The notes below the pieces were generated by a model. That model did no database searches. It was not told where the DNA came from and saw only the letters and a list, made by a program, of their open reading frames with translations. 64,000 nt of DNA from contig QUFC01000001.1 in the NCBI GenBank assembly GCA_003478355.1, positions 186,001 to 250,000 of the forward strand, written 5' to 3'. The position numbers were made by a program, and so were the translations under genes. This DNA is from Lachnospiraceae bacterium AM48-27BH. GTDB taxonomy: Bacteria > Bacillota > Clostridia > Lachnospirales > Lachnospiraceae. Below are positions 54,300 to 63,130 of this stretch, piece after piece. Within the stretch, counting starts at the first letter, position 1; each line of letters opens with the position of its first letter.

Positions 54300-55038
54300 T
54301 ATAGGACGTGTCCATTCCATGGAAACCTTCGGCCTGGTAGATGGCCCGGGTGTCCGGTTCGTAGTATTCCTGCAGGGCTGCGCGATGCGCTGCAAATACT
54401 GCCACAATCCGGAGACCTGGTCCGGCCAGGGCGGCCAGGAATGGAGCCCGGAAGATTTATTTAAGCATGTTTACCGGTATAAATCCTACTGGCACAAGAA
54501 AGGCCAGCCAAACGGCGGTATCACGGTAAGTGGTGGAGAACCGCTGTTACAGATGCCGTTCGTAACGGAGTTTTTCCGTCTTGCCAAGGCCAAAGGAGTG
54601 AACACCACTCTGGACACTGCAGGCAACCCATTCACTCTGAAGGAGCCATTTATCAGCCAGTTTAAGGAACTGATGAAGGTGACGGATCTGGTGATGCTGG
54701 ATCTGAAAGAGATTGATGAGGAAAAACATAAAGAACTGACTGGATATACCAACCAGAATATTCTGGAGATGGCAAAATTCTTGTCAGATAATGGAACTGA
54801 CATGTGGATCCGCCACGTATTGGTTCCGGGTCTGACAGATGATCCGGAAGGTCTGAAACGTACCAGAGAATTTATCGACAGCTTAAAGACCGTAAAGCGT
54901 GTAGAGGTTCTTCCATATCATACCCTTGGCAAGTTCAAGTGGGAGAAGCTGGGGATCGCATATCCACTGGAGGGAGTGCGGACTCCGACTGAGGAAGAAG
55001 TGAAAACCGCTGAGGAATTACTGGGCATTGTAAAATAG
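54286..55038 (+). CDS. pflA: Pyruvate formate-lyase activating enzyme
   Basis: A 250-residue radical-SAM enzyme that installs the glycyl radical in PflB. The cluster motif CxxxCxxC is seen as [27 protein letters not shown] and [18 protein letters not shown] are typical. ATG 54286 overlaps the end of pflB by 14 bp, so translation is probably coupled; ATG 54319 is an alternative. A terminator follows. Confidence 0.95.
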   Translation: MQACNIGRVHSMETFGLVDGPGVRFVVFLQGCAMRCKYCHNPETWSGQGGQEWSPEDLFKHVYRYKSYWHKKGQPNGGITVSGGEPLLQMPFVTEFFRLAKAKGVNTTLDTAGNPFTLKEPFISQFKELMKVTDLVMLDLKEIDEEKHKELTGYTNQNILEMAKFLSDNGTDMWIRHVLVPGLTDDPEGLKRTREFIDSLKTVKRVEVLPYHTLGKFKWEKLGIAYPLEGVRTPTEEEVKTAEELLGIVK

Positions 55039-55050
55039 CATAAAATCAGA

Positions 55051-55093
55051 AAAATCCTGATTGAGAGAGAAATCTCTTAGTCAGGATTTTTTT
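55051..55093 (+). terminator. Terminator after pflA
   Basis: An 18-bp stem (55051-55068 with 55073-55090) with two G-U pairs, a GAAA loop, and a T-tract to 55093. Confidence 0.9.
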
Positions 55094-55116
55094 ATACAAT
55101 AAAATCAGACATAGAA

Positions 55117-55133
55117 GTTATACAAATCATAAC
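55117..55133. promoter_or_regulatory. Upstream operator-like inverted repeat
   Basis: GTTATACAAATCATAAC has inverted ends (GTTAT / ATAAC) and shares GTTATACAAAT with the second site at 55219-55229, 102 bp downstream. It may be an auxiliary regulator site. Confidence 0.45.
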
Positions 55134-55208
55134 ATAGAGAATTAAAACTAAAATATGACGGATTTCAAGTCGATAAAAAAGCTCCTTTTGACAAAATAAT
55201 CATAAATA

Positions 55209-55223
55209 ATAACATAATGTTAT
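55209..55223. promoter_or_regulatory. LysR-type operator upstream of the CitMHS gene
   Basis: ATAAC-ATAAT-GTTAT is a perfect inverted repeat with the T-N11-A form typical of LysR-type regulators. Its centre lies about 65 bp before the start point expected from the promoter at 55247-55274, the usual recognition position. A LysR gene lies two genes downstream. Confidence 0.6.
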
Positions 55224-55246
55224 ACAAATAGGACAATAAGAAACAT

Positions 55247-55274
55247 TTTACTTATGATTTTCTTTGTGTATAAT
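55247..55274 (+). promoter_or_regulatory. Promoter of the CitMHS/LysR/tannase cluster
   Basis: TTTACT (55247-55252), 16-bp spacer, TATAAT (55269-55274). The weak -35 fits an activator-dependent promoter. Confidence 0.55.
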
Positions 55275-55339
55275 AATGTATATAAAAGTTACGGGCCCGT
55301 GACAAAAGCAGCAAAAGAAAAAGGTGTGGAGGTAGTTTT

Positions 55340-56656
55340 ATGAGTGTAACAATGTATGCAATCCTGGGGTTTGCGATGATGTTGATCTTGACGGCGGTTT
55401 TAGTGTCTGGTAAGTTTACGCCATCAATCCCAATGATTGTAATTCCAATTATTTTTGCGGCAATTATGCACCCGACATTTGAGGATTTGTCCAGCTGGGT
55501 GACAACCGGATTAAAAGGACAGGTCAGCAATGCGGCTATGTTTACATTTGCGATCATATTCTTTGGTGTTATGATGGATGCCGGTGTGTTTGACAAGATC
55601 GTAGGCAAGATGATGCTGGGAGCTAAGACTGTGACAGCGGTATGTATTCTGACTGTGTTAGCCACCATCGTTGGACATTCTGACGGATCTGGCGCTACTA
55701 CTTATCTGATCGTGATTCCGCCATTCTTAATGATCTACAAGAGACTGAACATGAGACCGCTGGTATTAATGTGTCTGGTTTCTATTACGGCAGGTGTTAT
55801 GAACTGTCTGCCATGGGGCGGTCCTTGCGGACGTCTGGCTGCCGGTTTTAACATTTCCGCAACGGATATTATGGTTGCAGAGCTTCCTGGTATGATCATC
55901 GGTCTGATCTGCTGTTTCCTAATCGCGTTATATTACGCAAGACAGGAGAAGAAGAGAGGCGCCGGGCTTGAGGCAGGTGCAAATTCTGCAGATTTATTCA
56001 GCGAGGCAGACAAGACAGAAGAAGAAAAAGCATTATTAAGACCACATCTGTTCTGGTTTAATGTGGCTCTGATCGTGATCGTCATTATTGCGATGTTCGC
56101 GTCCGGACTGCCAACCTTTCTTTGTTTCATGGCAGTGGCAGCTATTGCATTGATCGTAAACTATCCTGGAACTAAAATGCAGAATGAGCGTCTGAAATCT
56201 TATGCGCCAACAGTTCTGACGATGGTAAGTGTATTATTTGCATCTGGTGTATTTACCGGTGTATTAAACAACAGCCCGATGAAGGATTCCATGGTTGAGG
56301 TGGTATCTGGTTTCTTAGAGGGAAGCGCAACTGCCCATATTAATACCGTGATGGGCTTCTTGTGGGGACCTTTAAGCGCCATCGGTTTAAATCATGAGGC
56401 CTGTGCATATACCATTGTTCCAATGCTTCAGTCCATTGCGGCAGATCATATTACTCCGGTTCAGGCAGCAGCAAGCTATCTGATGACCTTTGTACCGCAG
56501 GTATTCGTAAACCCAGGTACTGCAGCCATGTACATCGGACTTGGACTTGCAGGTATTGATTTCAAAGATCATTGGAAATTTACCTTTAAATGGGCAATGC
56601 TGATCTGTACCTTATGCTTTGCAGGTTCTGTCCTGATTGGCGTAATTCCATTCTAA
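55340..56656 (+). CDS. CitMHS-family citrate/carboxylate transporter
   Basis: A 438-residue membrane protein with about 11-12 segments. It resembles the CitM/CitH metal-citrate:proton symporters: GVMMDAGVFDKIVGKMM, IVGHSDGSGATTYLIVIPPFLMIYKRL, NCLPWGGPCGRLAAG, and LWGPLSAIGLNHEACAY. The TRAP-like helical repeats are absent. The substrate is probably a hydroxy-carboxylate. Its neighbours (LysR, tannase-type esterase, serine hydrolase) suggest an ester or its acid part rather than plain citrate, which is inference. Confidence 0.82.
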   Translation: MSVTMYAILGFAMMLILTAVLVSGKFTPSIPMIVIPIIFAAIMHPTFEDLSSWVTTGLKGQVSNAAMFTFAIIFFGVMMDAGVFDKIVGKMMLGAKTVTAVCILTVLATIVGHSDGSGATTYLIVIPPFLMIYKRLNMRPLVLMCLVSITAGVMNCLPWGGPCGRLAAGFNISATDIMVAELPGMIIGLICCFLIALYYARQEKKRGAGLEAGANSADLFSEADKTEEEKALLRPHLFWFNVALIVIVIIAMFASGLPTFLCFMAVAAIALIVNYPGTKMQNERLKSYAPTVLTMVSVLFASGVFTGVLNNSPMKDSMVEVVSGFLEGSATAHINTVMGFLWGPLSAIGLNHEACAYTIVPMLQSIAADHITPVQAAASYLMTFVPQVFVNPGTAAMYIGLGLAGIDFKDHWKFTFKWAMLICTLCFAGSVLIGVIPF

Positions 56657-56735
56657 ACAATTATAAAAATACTTTTTATTTGCAGCCGTTTCTTCTATAA
56701 TAGAAAGAGGTAGATAAAGGAGGAAATGGCTGCAA

Positions 56736-57644
56736 ATGTCTGAATTAAAAGAACAGAGATATATCATCGAGATCGCGAAGGTACAGGGGGTTGCAAAAGC
56801 GGCGGAAAATCTGTTTATTTCTCAGCCGGCCCTTAGTAAATTTCTGACAAGAACCGAAGAAATGTATGGAGTACAGCTTTTTGAGCGGGTAGGCAAAAAA
56901 ATGATTCCCACATACGCAGGAAAGCAGTATTTGGAATATGCAAAGCAGATGGTAGAACTGGATCAGGATTTTCGAAATCAGATTGCGGATATTAAAAGGT
57001 TGAAAAAAGGTTCCTTGAATATTGGATCGACACCAGGACGAGGAAAAAGGATTTTGCCAGAGATTTTGCCGGTTTTCAGCAAAGAATATCCGGGATATGA
57101 TTTGAATGTCTACCAGGAAAATGCAGCCAAACTGGAGGAAATGCTTCGAAATGGAGAAATCCAGGTGGCACTGATGACGGGAACGGAAGAATTGGAGAAG
57201 GACGGTAATTTTCATGTGGAGGAGATTTCCACAGAGGAAATCTGCCTGATTGCTCCCAGAAGCAGACATTTTCGTGGTGTTGCCAAGTATGGTTTCCGAT
57301 ATCCATGGATTGATATCCGACAGATGGAAAATGAAAAGTTTATCATGTTAAATAAAGGTTCCAGGCTTCGCTATGTGGCGGATAAAGTGTTGAAAGCACA
57401 TGCGATGGATCCGAAACAGATCGAATTCTCTTCCATTGATACTATCTGGGAGATCGTTTCCAAGGATTTTGGAGTTGCGCTTGCATCGGATTTCCAATAT
57501 CCGAAAGATCTGGATATAGATATCTTTTCCATTGGTTCCAGACCGGTCACCTGGAAATTTGTGATCGTTACCAGGGTTGGCGGATACATTTCTGTTCCTG
57601 TTCAGCGCATGATCGAGATAGTGAAAAATATTTATCGAAATTAA
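56736..57644 (+). CDS. LysR-family transcriptional regulator
   Basis: A 302-residue regulator with an N-terminal winged helix (about 1-62: QRYIIEIAKVQGVAKAAENLFISQPALSKFLTRTEEMYGVQLFER) and a C-terminal periplasmic-binding-like effector domain (about 90-295). It is co-directional with the transporter (79-bp gap) and esterase genes, an arrangement less common than divergent LysR genes. AAGGAGG stands before the start. The T-N11-A site at 55209-55223 is the expected target. Confidence 0.92.
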   Translation: MSELKEQRYIIEIAKVQGVAKAAENLFISQPALSKFLTRTEEMYGVQLFERVGKKMIPTYAGKQYLEYAKQMVELDQDFRNQIADIKRLKKGSLNIGSTPGRGKRILPEILPVFSKEYPGYDLNVYQENAAKLEEMLRNGEIQVALMTGTEELEKDGNFHVEEISTEEICLIAPRSRHFRGVAKYGFRYPWIDIRQMENEKFIMLNKGSRLRYVADKVLKAHAMDPKQIEFSSIDTIWEIVSKDFGVALASDFQYPKDLDIDIFSIGSRPVTWKFVIVTRVGGYISVPVQRMIEIVKNIYRN

Positions 57645-57668
57645 TTAGCGAAGAAGGCAGTGAACAAC

Positions 57669-59246
57669 ATGAAAGAGAAAGAATGTTTATTGAAACGGGT
57701 GTCCCTTTCTGGTGATGCCCGTTCGGTTTTAAAGGATCTGGTGATTCCTCCGGAAATATTAAAGGAACAGACAAAAGGAGGAAGGGTGACCGACGTTTGT
57801 GAAAAGTCAAAAGAAGGTAGAACCACATATCTGGAGGTTACCGGCGTGATTGATCCGGTGGACAGTACGGCGCCTTATATCGGTTGGAAGATTTTGCTTC
57901 CAGGTCAGTGGAATTTAAGAAGTGTTCAAATTGGCGGTGGAGCCAATAATGGCAGTGTTCCTTCTCTGGATGGTGCGATGCTGATGTCCAATTATCGTCC
58001 GATCGAGCATGGATATGTGGTGTTTGGTGATGATTCCGGTCATCAGTCGGAAGATCCGATGTCTGCTGAATTTGCGGCTAATGAAGAATCTCTTCAGAAT
58101 TATATCCGTCAACATCTGATCAAAATGAATGGTGTGATGCATGCGGTTGTGAAAGCAGCCTATGGCGTGGATGCGGAAAAAGTGTATTTTGCCGGAGGTT
58201 CCGCAGGAGGAAGAGAGGCCTTAGAATGTGCCTGCTCCTATGGAAAAGATTATGACGGCATATTCTGTGCAGATCCGGTATCTAATTTTGTTCTTCTCCG
58301 TATGTGGGGGGCATTGCTTTCCAAGGCGGTATATGATAGCTATGATGAAAAGAATCATCCCCATTCTGATGGTTTTATTGATGAAAAAACAGTAGAAGCT
58401 ATCAGAAATGACGCCATTGAGATGTATGATGAGCTGGACGGCGTGAAAGACGGAATCGTTTCTAATATTTACGCAGCGCGTATGAACCGGGAGGTATTTT
58501 TACAGAAGATCCGGGAGAAATATCATCTGACAGATGCCCAGATGCAGACCATTCAGGTATATGAGGATGGTTTCCATCTGGATTATGCAATGCCAAACGG
58601 GGAAAACCGGTATCATGGCTACTGTGCATTAGAAGGCGGTGTTATGGATCTTGGTCCAGACCCGGTTCCAAGAGAACCATTAGATACCAAATATAATGTC
58701 CATCATGGAGATCGCTCCGACGGTGTATTTAAATATTTTATTACCAAAGACAAAAACTGGAAACTGATCGATCATGACTATTATAAGCCGGACGAGAAGC
58801 TTTATCAGATGCTGATGGAGGCTTCCAGGCAGTATGATGTGAGTATGGATTTTGATGAGTTTATAGTACATGGCGGAAAATTGATCCTGTTTACCAGCTG
58901 GAATGATATGTCCATCAGCCCATGGCAGATTATCGACCAGTATCAGAAATTGGTGAAGAAATACGGACCGAAGAAAACGGATGGTTTTCTGAAATTTTAC
59001 TGTATGCCGTCTGCTACTCACTGTAATGGAATCCGCATTGATTATTTGGAATGGCTGGATTTCTGGTGTACAGAGGGGAAATATCCGTCAGAAACCCTGT
59101 ACGGAATCATTGATAAGACTGGTGGTGAGATGCCCATGGCCTCTTTCCCTGGCTGGGTGAAATACAAGAACGGCGATCCGATGAAGGGAACCAGCTACGA
59201 GGTTTCCTATGAAATTCCAGAGGGGTTTTTCGACAAATTTGCGTAA
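57669..59246 (+). CDS. Tannase/feruloyl esterase family alpha/beta hydrolase
   Basis: A protein of about 525 residues with no signal peptide, so cytoplasmic. The nucleophile motif GGSAGGREALECACSYG places Ser at about 178. The oxyanion-side IGGGANNGS and C-terminal FLKFYCMPSATHCNG, with the likely catalytic His, match the tannase/feruloyl esterase family, which cleaves aromatic carboxylic esters such as galloyl or feruloyl esters. GTG 57660 and ATG 57669 are both possible starts; ATG is preferred on spacing. It is 24 bp after lysR and 13 bp before the next hydrolase gene. The true substrate is unknown. Confidence 0.8.
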   Translation: MKEKECLLKRVSLSGDARSVLKDLVIPPEILKEQTKGGRVTDVCEKSKEGRTTYLEVTGVIDPVDSTAPYIGWKILLPGQWNLRSVQIGGGANNGSVPSLDGAMLMSNYRPIEHGYVVFGDDSGHQSEDPMSAEFAANEESLQNYIRQHLIKMNGVMHAVVKAAYGVDAEKVYFAGGSAGGREALECACSYGKDYDGIFCADPVSNFVLLRMWGALLSKAVYDSYDEKNHPHSDGFIDEKTVEAIRNDAIEMYDELDGVKDGIVSNIYAARMNREVFLQKIREKYHLTDAQMQTIQVYEDGFHLDYAMPNGENRYHGYCALEGGVMDLGPDPVPREPLDTKYNVHHGDRSDGVFKYFITKDKNWKLIDHDYYKPDEKLYQMLMEASRQYDVSMDFDEFIVHGGKLILFTSWNDMSISPWQIIDQYQKLVKKYGPKKTDGFLKFYCMPSATHCNGIRIDYLEWLDFWCTEGKYPSETLYGIIDKTGGEMPMASFPGWVKYKNGDPMKGTSYEVSYEIPEGFFDKFA

Positions 59247-59259
59247 GGAGGAAAGCCAT

Positions 59260-60141
59260 ATGGCAGATCTGAAAGAATTTGAACAGAAGGCAGAAGAATT
59301 AAGAGTTCTTGGAATGAAAATTTCTGTTGGACAGGACACAGTGTATGAACATTACTGGGATGAGGATTGCCGGAGAAATATTTATTCCGCCAGCAAAAGT
59401 TTCACTTCCTGTGCGGTTGGATTTGCTGTTCAGGAAGGTTTGATCGATCTGAATGAACGCCTGATTGATGCATTTGCGGAAGATATTCCAGCACACCCGG
59501 ATGAAAATTTACAGAAAGCCACAGTAAAAGACTTGTTGACTATGACCTTGGGACAGGAAAAAGGATTCCTCATGGGCACGCAGCGCCCGAGGATGGAAGA
59601 GCAGGACTGGGTGAAAGCGTCTCTGGCCATTCCATTTGTGTATGAACCGGGTACGCATTTTGTATACAATAATGTAGGCCCATATCTGGCCGGAATCCTG
59701 GTCCAGAGAAGAGCCGGATGCGATTTATTGGCATATTTGACTCCGCGGTTATTAAAACCTTTGGGAATACGCAGAACGGTGTGGGAGGTAGATCCTTTTG
59801 GCAATACTTTCGGCGCAGGCGGACTGTTTTTAACCGTTTCCGAACTCCATAAGCTGGGACTGCTTTATCTGCAGGACGGCTGCTGGAACGGCAGGCAGCT
59901 TCTCTCCAAAGAGTGGATCCGTGAAAGTACCAGAAAACAGGTAGAAAATAACCAGAACCCCTACGGTTACGGATACCTGTTCTGGGGCGGCCGCCACAAC
60001 AGCTTCATGGCCAACGGCAAATACGGCCAGTACACCATGGTTTTTCGGGACAAAGCTGCTGTGATCAGCCTGATGGCAGAAAGCAGAAATACCGATCAGC
60101 TGGAAGCAATCATTGCTGACGAAGTGTACGGAAAGCTGTAA
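59260..60141 (+). CDS. Beta-lactamase-fold serine hydrolase
   Basis: A 293-residue cytoplasmic protein of the class C beta-lactamase/esterase family. The SxxK motif is SASK (Ser43, Lys46) in IYSASKSFTSCAVGFAVQEGLI, the YxN motif is in FVYNNVGPYLAG, and a HxG-like third motif may be ANGKYGQY. Such proteins include esterases and peptidases. ATG 59260 has AAGGAGG 7-8 nt upstream. It forms one transcription unit with the tannase-type gene, so an esterase role is plausible. Some motif positions are not the strict beta-lactamase ones, so antibiotic hydrolysis is unlikely. Confidence 0.82.
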   Translation: MADLKEFEQKAEELRVLGMKISVGQDTVYEHYWDEDCRRNIYSASKSFTSCAVGFAVQEGLIDLNERLIDAFAEDIPAHPDENLQKATVKDLLTMTLGQEKGFLMGTQRPRMEEQDWVKASLAIPFVYEPGTHFVYNNVGPYLAGILVQRRAGCDLLAYLTPRLLKPLGIRRTVWEVDPFGNTFGAGGLFLTVSELHKLGLLYLQDGCWNGRQLLSKEWIRESTRKQVENNQNPYGYGYLFWGGRHNSFMANGKYGQYTMVFRDKAAVISLMAESRNTDQLEAIIADEVYGKL

Positions 60142-60174
60142 TAATATTTGATGACATACTATACTTCCCAATAA

Positions 60175-60219
60175 AAAACGGGCAATGCTGAATCGAAAAG
60201 ATTTAGCATTGTCCGTTTT
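60175..60219. terminator. Bidirectional terminator between convergent genes
   Basis: A 20-bp stem (60175-60194 with 60200-60219) with two G-U pairs, a 5-nt loop, As before and Ts after. It can serve both the rightward hydrolase gene and the leftward GntR gene. Nothing else is visible in 60142-60310. Confidence 0.85.
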
Positions 60220-60310
60220 CGCTTGTAAAATGGAGAAAAATGGGGGCAGTTCTCAAATGCGGCAGTTTTACGATCGATGCTACGAATGACATTTTGTGAA
60301 AAAGCAAAAA

Positions 60311-61024
60311 TTACCGTTTTTCGTAGGTTAGTTGATAAATGGGTGAATTCAGGGTCAGTACCGTGTAGTCCATGATCTGCCCATTGGTTAACCAGGTAGT
60401 ATTAGCAACCTGTAGGATGGGTGTGTCTAAGGAAATATCAAACAGTTTAGCAATCCGTTTGGATGGATGAAGAGGAGTGACTGTATGGTTGCTGTAAGCG
60501 ATCTTTAAGCCCTTTTCCTGTTCGAAATACTTATATTTGGAATTCTTTAACACCTGAATTGAAATATCCGGGTAGAGGCGGCTGGACATGTAGGTTGTCT
60601 CAAACTGAAAGACAGCATCCCCGGCATAGCGGATCCGTTCGATGAAATAAATGGGTTCTCCGGCTTCAATTCTTAATATAGAAGAAATATTGGCTGGGGC
60701 GCTCATTAACGTAAAGGTTGGAACTTCGGTGCGGACGGAGATCCCCTGGTTTGTCATGGTTTCAGAAAAGCCCTGGATGGTACTGGGGTTCAGGGTGACA
60801 GAAGAGTGACAGACAAAGGTTCCTACGCCTGCCACACGCTTTAAAAGTCCTCTGGCAACGAGGTTGTCTGTGGCTTTCCGGACAGTCACGCGAGAGACAC
60901 CGTATGTGTTAGACAGTTCAAACTCTGTTGGGATCAGATCATCCTTTTTGTAATATCCAAGATTGATCTTCTGAAGCAGATCATTTTCAATTTGTTTATA
61001 CTGCGCAATTCGTTTTTCTGGCAT
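60311..61024 (-). CDS. GntR/HutC-family regulator with UTRA domain
   Basis: A 237-residue regulator. The winged helix (about 1-70) has AQYKQIENDLLQKINLGYYKKDDLIPTEFELSNTYGVSRVTVRKATDNL; the UTRA domain (about 90-235) has EPIYFIERIRYAGDAVFQFETTYM. ATG 61024 is chosen because GGAGG is 8 nt upstream. It is divergent from the sulfatase/PTS operon and probably represses it until a sugar phosphate is present. Confidence 0.92.
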   Translation of the reverse strand: MPEKRIAQYKQIENDLLQKINLGYYKKDDLIPTEFELSNTYGVSRVTVRKATDNLVARGLLKRVAGVGTFVCHSSVTLNPSTIQGFSETMTNQGISVRTEVPTFTLMSAPANISSILRIEAGEPIYFIERIRYAGDAVFQFETTYMSSRLYPDISIQVLKNSKYKYFEQEKGLKIAYSNHTVTPLHPSKRIAKLFDISLDTPILQVANTTWLTNGQIMDYTVLTLNSPIYQLTYEKR

Positions 61025-61109
61025 AATCATCCCTCCTTTTTTTAGTTTAATATAAAATTCGGAAGCTGACAATATGTATTTTTATATCGGTAATCTTATA
61101 ATATAATGA

Positions 61110-61131
61110 TAATACAAATGGTAATACAAAT
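61110..61131. promoter_or_regulatory. Direct repeats in the divergent GntR/sulfatase region
   Basis: TAATACAAAT occurs at 61110-61119 and 61122-61131 (12-bp period), just upstream of the sulfatase promoter. A possible binding site for the divergent GntR protein. Confidence 0.4.
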
Positions 61132-61146
61132 ATATTCCTAAATGTA

Positions 61147-61175
61147 TTGACATTATGCAAAATGTGGTATATAGT
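61147..61175 (+). promoter_or_regulatory. Promoter of the sulfatase/PTS operon
   Basis: TTGACA (61147-61152), 17-bp spacer, TATAGT (61170-61175), 91 bp before the sulfatase start. Confidence 0.7.
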
Positions 61176-61266
61176 AAAGATAAATGAGGAAATATAGAGA
61201 AAATGCACAAAGATTGACGGGAAATAAGTTGGAAAATCCAATAAAAAGCAGAAAAGGAGGCCGGAT

Positions 61267-62670
61267 ATGTATCACATTTTGTACATTCATACCCATGATT
61301 CTGGACGTATCCTAAGCCCTTATGGGTATAAAGTGCCAACTCCAGAGATGGAGGGCTTCGCAAAGGAAGCAGCAGTTTTCCGGAATGCTTACTGTGCGTC
61401 ACCTACCTGTTCACCCAGCCGTGCGGCACTGCTGACAGGAACTTATCCTCATCAGAACGGCATGTTGGGATTGGCCCAGAGAGGATTTGAACTGGATTGT
61501 TCCAGACATCTGGTACAGTATTTAAACCATCATGATTATTATACCACGCTTTGTGGAATCCAGCATGAGGCGGGATGGTATCTGGATCTGGAACAGGGCG
61601 CGAAGAAAATCGGCTATCAGGAAGAACTGACCAGGGAGAACAGCGGTTACCGCCAGGAGGATCTGGTGGACTGGGATAAGGAGAATGCCCTGGAGGTGTG
61701 CCGCTGGCTTAGGGACAGAGACCGGAGACAGGATGGGGATGGAAAACCATTTTTCTTATCTTATGGGATGTATGCTACTCACCGACGGTTTCCGGATCAT
61801 CTGGATGAAGACATTGACGGGGATTACGCCATTCCCCCATATCCGATCCCGGACAGTCCAGAGACGAGAAAAGATTTCGCAGGATATCTGATGAGTGTCC
61901 GAAGCGCTGACCAGTGCTTCGGACAGGTGATCCGGTGCTTAAAACAGCAGGGACTGTGGGATCAGACGATCATCATTTTCACCACAGATCACGGCCTGGC
62001 TAATCCATTTTCCAAGTGCACGCTTTTTGACAGCGGTATCGGGGTAAACCTGATGATCCGTGTGCCAGGAGGCGCCGGGAATGGAAGAGTTTATGACCAG
62101 TTGGTTTCCCAGGTGGATGTATTTCCAACTATCTGTGAACTGTTAGGAACAGAAAAACCGGATTATCTGGAGGGCATTTCCTTAAAGCCGCTTCTGGATG
62201 GCGGGACGGATGAAGTGCGGGAAGATGTTTTCGCAGAGATCAATTTCCATACCTCTTATGAACCGGTTCGCTGTGTCCGCACAAAGCGGTATAAATACAT
62301 CCGGTATTACGATCCGGACTATTTAAAGATCAATCTCTCCAATATTGATGAGTCAGGAAGCAAGGTTTACTATATGAAGCGGGATCTGCGGAGGCAGACA
62401 AAATATGAGGAAGCGTTATATGACCTGGTATATGATCCTGGTGAGCGGTGTAATCTGGCAGACCGGGAGGAATATAAATATATATTAAAGGATATGGAAA
62501 ACCGCCTGGAGCGGTATGAGACTGGAACGGATGACCCGATTTTACAGGGCGAAATTGCTGTCAGACCAGAGTGGAAAGTGAATCGGAAGGAATGCCTTCA
62601 GGCAAGTTCCAAAAATCCGGATGATTATGTAGCACTGGCAGAAGGTAGATTGATCAATAGGGGGAGGTGA
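61267..62670 (+). CDS. Cys-type sulfatase (arylsulfatase family)
   Basis: A 467-residue sulfatase without signal peptide, so intracellular. The core CSPSRAALLTG has Cys48, which must be converted to formylglycine by an anaerobic sulfatase-maturating enzyme encoded elsewhere. Metal-site features are seen: IHTHDSGR near the N-terminus, HQNGM, and FTTDHG later. The C-terminal region contains RTKRYKYIRYYD. A cytoplasmic site fits removal of sulfate from a sugar already imported by the PTS encoded just downstream (6-bp gap). The preceding AAAGGAGG supports the ATG. Confidence 0.9.
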   Translation: MYHILYIHTHDSGRILSPYGYKVPTPEMEGFAKEAAVFRNAYCASPTCSPSRAALLTGTYPHQNGMLGLAQRGFELDCSRHLVQYLNHHDYYTTLCGIQHEAGWYLDLEQGAKKIGYQEELTRENSGYRQEDLVDWDKENALEVCRWLRDRDRRQDGDGKPFFLSYGMYATHRRFPDHLDEDIDGDYAIPPYPIPDSPETRKDFAGYLMSVRSADQCFGQVIRCLKQQGLWDQTIIIFTTDHGLANPFSKCTLFDSGIGVNLMIRVPGGAGNGRVYDQLVSQVDVFPTICELLGTEKPDYLEGISLKPLLDGGTDEVREDVFAEINFHTSYEPVRCVRTKRYKYIRYYDPDYLKINLSNIDESGSKVYYMKRDLRRQTKYEEALYDLVYDPGERCNLADREEYKYILKDMENRLERYETGTDDPILQGEIAVRPEWKVNRKECLQASSKNPDDYVALAEGRLINRGR

Positions 62671-62676
62671 ATCAAA

Positions 62677-63108
62677 ATGATAGGAATGATCGCAACTGGG
62701 CATGGCAGCTTTGCAACGGGTATCACCAGTGGGCTGAAATTGCTGGCGGGAGAGCCACAGGATTATGAGACGGTCGATTTTCTTCCGGAGGATTCGGCAG
62801 AGGCGCTGGCCCAGAAACTGGATGCAGCTTATGAGAGGCTGTCTGGCTGTGAAGGCATCGTGATCTTTGCGGATCTGACTGGCGGAACACCGTTTAATGT
62901 GTCCATCCGTATGAAGATGGAACATCCAGAGCGTCAGATTGAGGTGATCGGCGGCTCCAATCTGCCGGCAGTGCTTGAGGGGTATATGGCACGCATGGCA
63001 GGCGCAGAGATTCAGTCATTGGCGGTGCAGGTACTGGAGGCGGGTAAAAATGCCATGCTCCGATTTGTACCGTCATCAGACGATGGGGAAGATGACTACG
63101 AAGAATAA
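62677..63108 (+). CDS. PTS mannose-family EIIA component
   Basis: A 143-residue EIIA of the mannose/GalNAc family. His9 in IATGHGSFATG is the phosphorylation site, and IVIFADLTGGTPFNVSIRM is the family block. A short acidic tail ends the protein. It passes phosphate from HPr to an EIIB not seen within the window. GGGAGGTG precedes the start. Confidence 0.93.
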   Translation: MIGMIATGHGSFATGITSGLKLLAGEPQDYETVDFLPEDSAEALAQKLDAAYERLSGCEGIVIFADLTGGTPFNVSIRMKMEHPERQIEVIGGSNLPAVLEGYMARMAGAEIQSLAVQVLEAGKNAMLRFVPSSDDGEDDYEE

Positions 63109-63130
63109 ATTTTCTTAGGAGGGAAAAGGT

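Noticed and set aside
59260..60141. An antibiotic-resistance beta-lactamase
   Set aside because: The SASK and YNN motifs show the fold, but there is no signal peptide, the third motif is not KTG, and the neighbours are catabolic, so a cytoplasmic esterase or peptidase is more likely.
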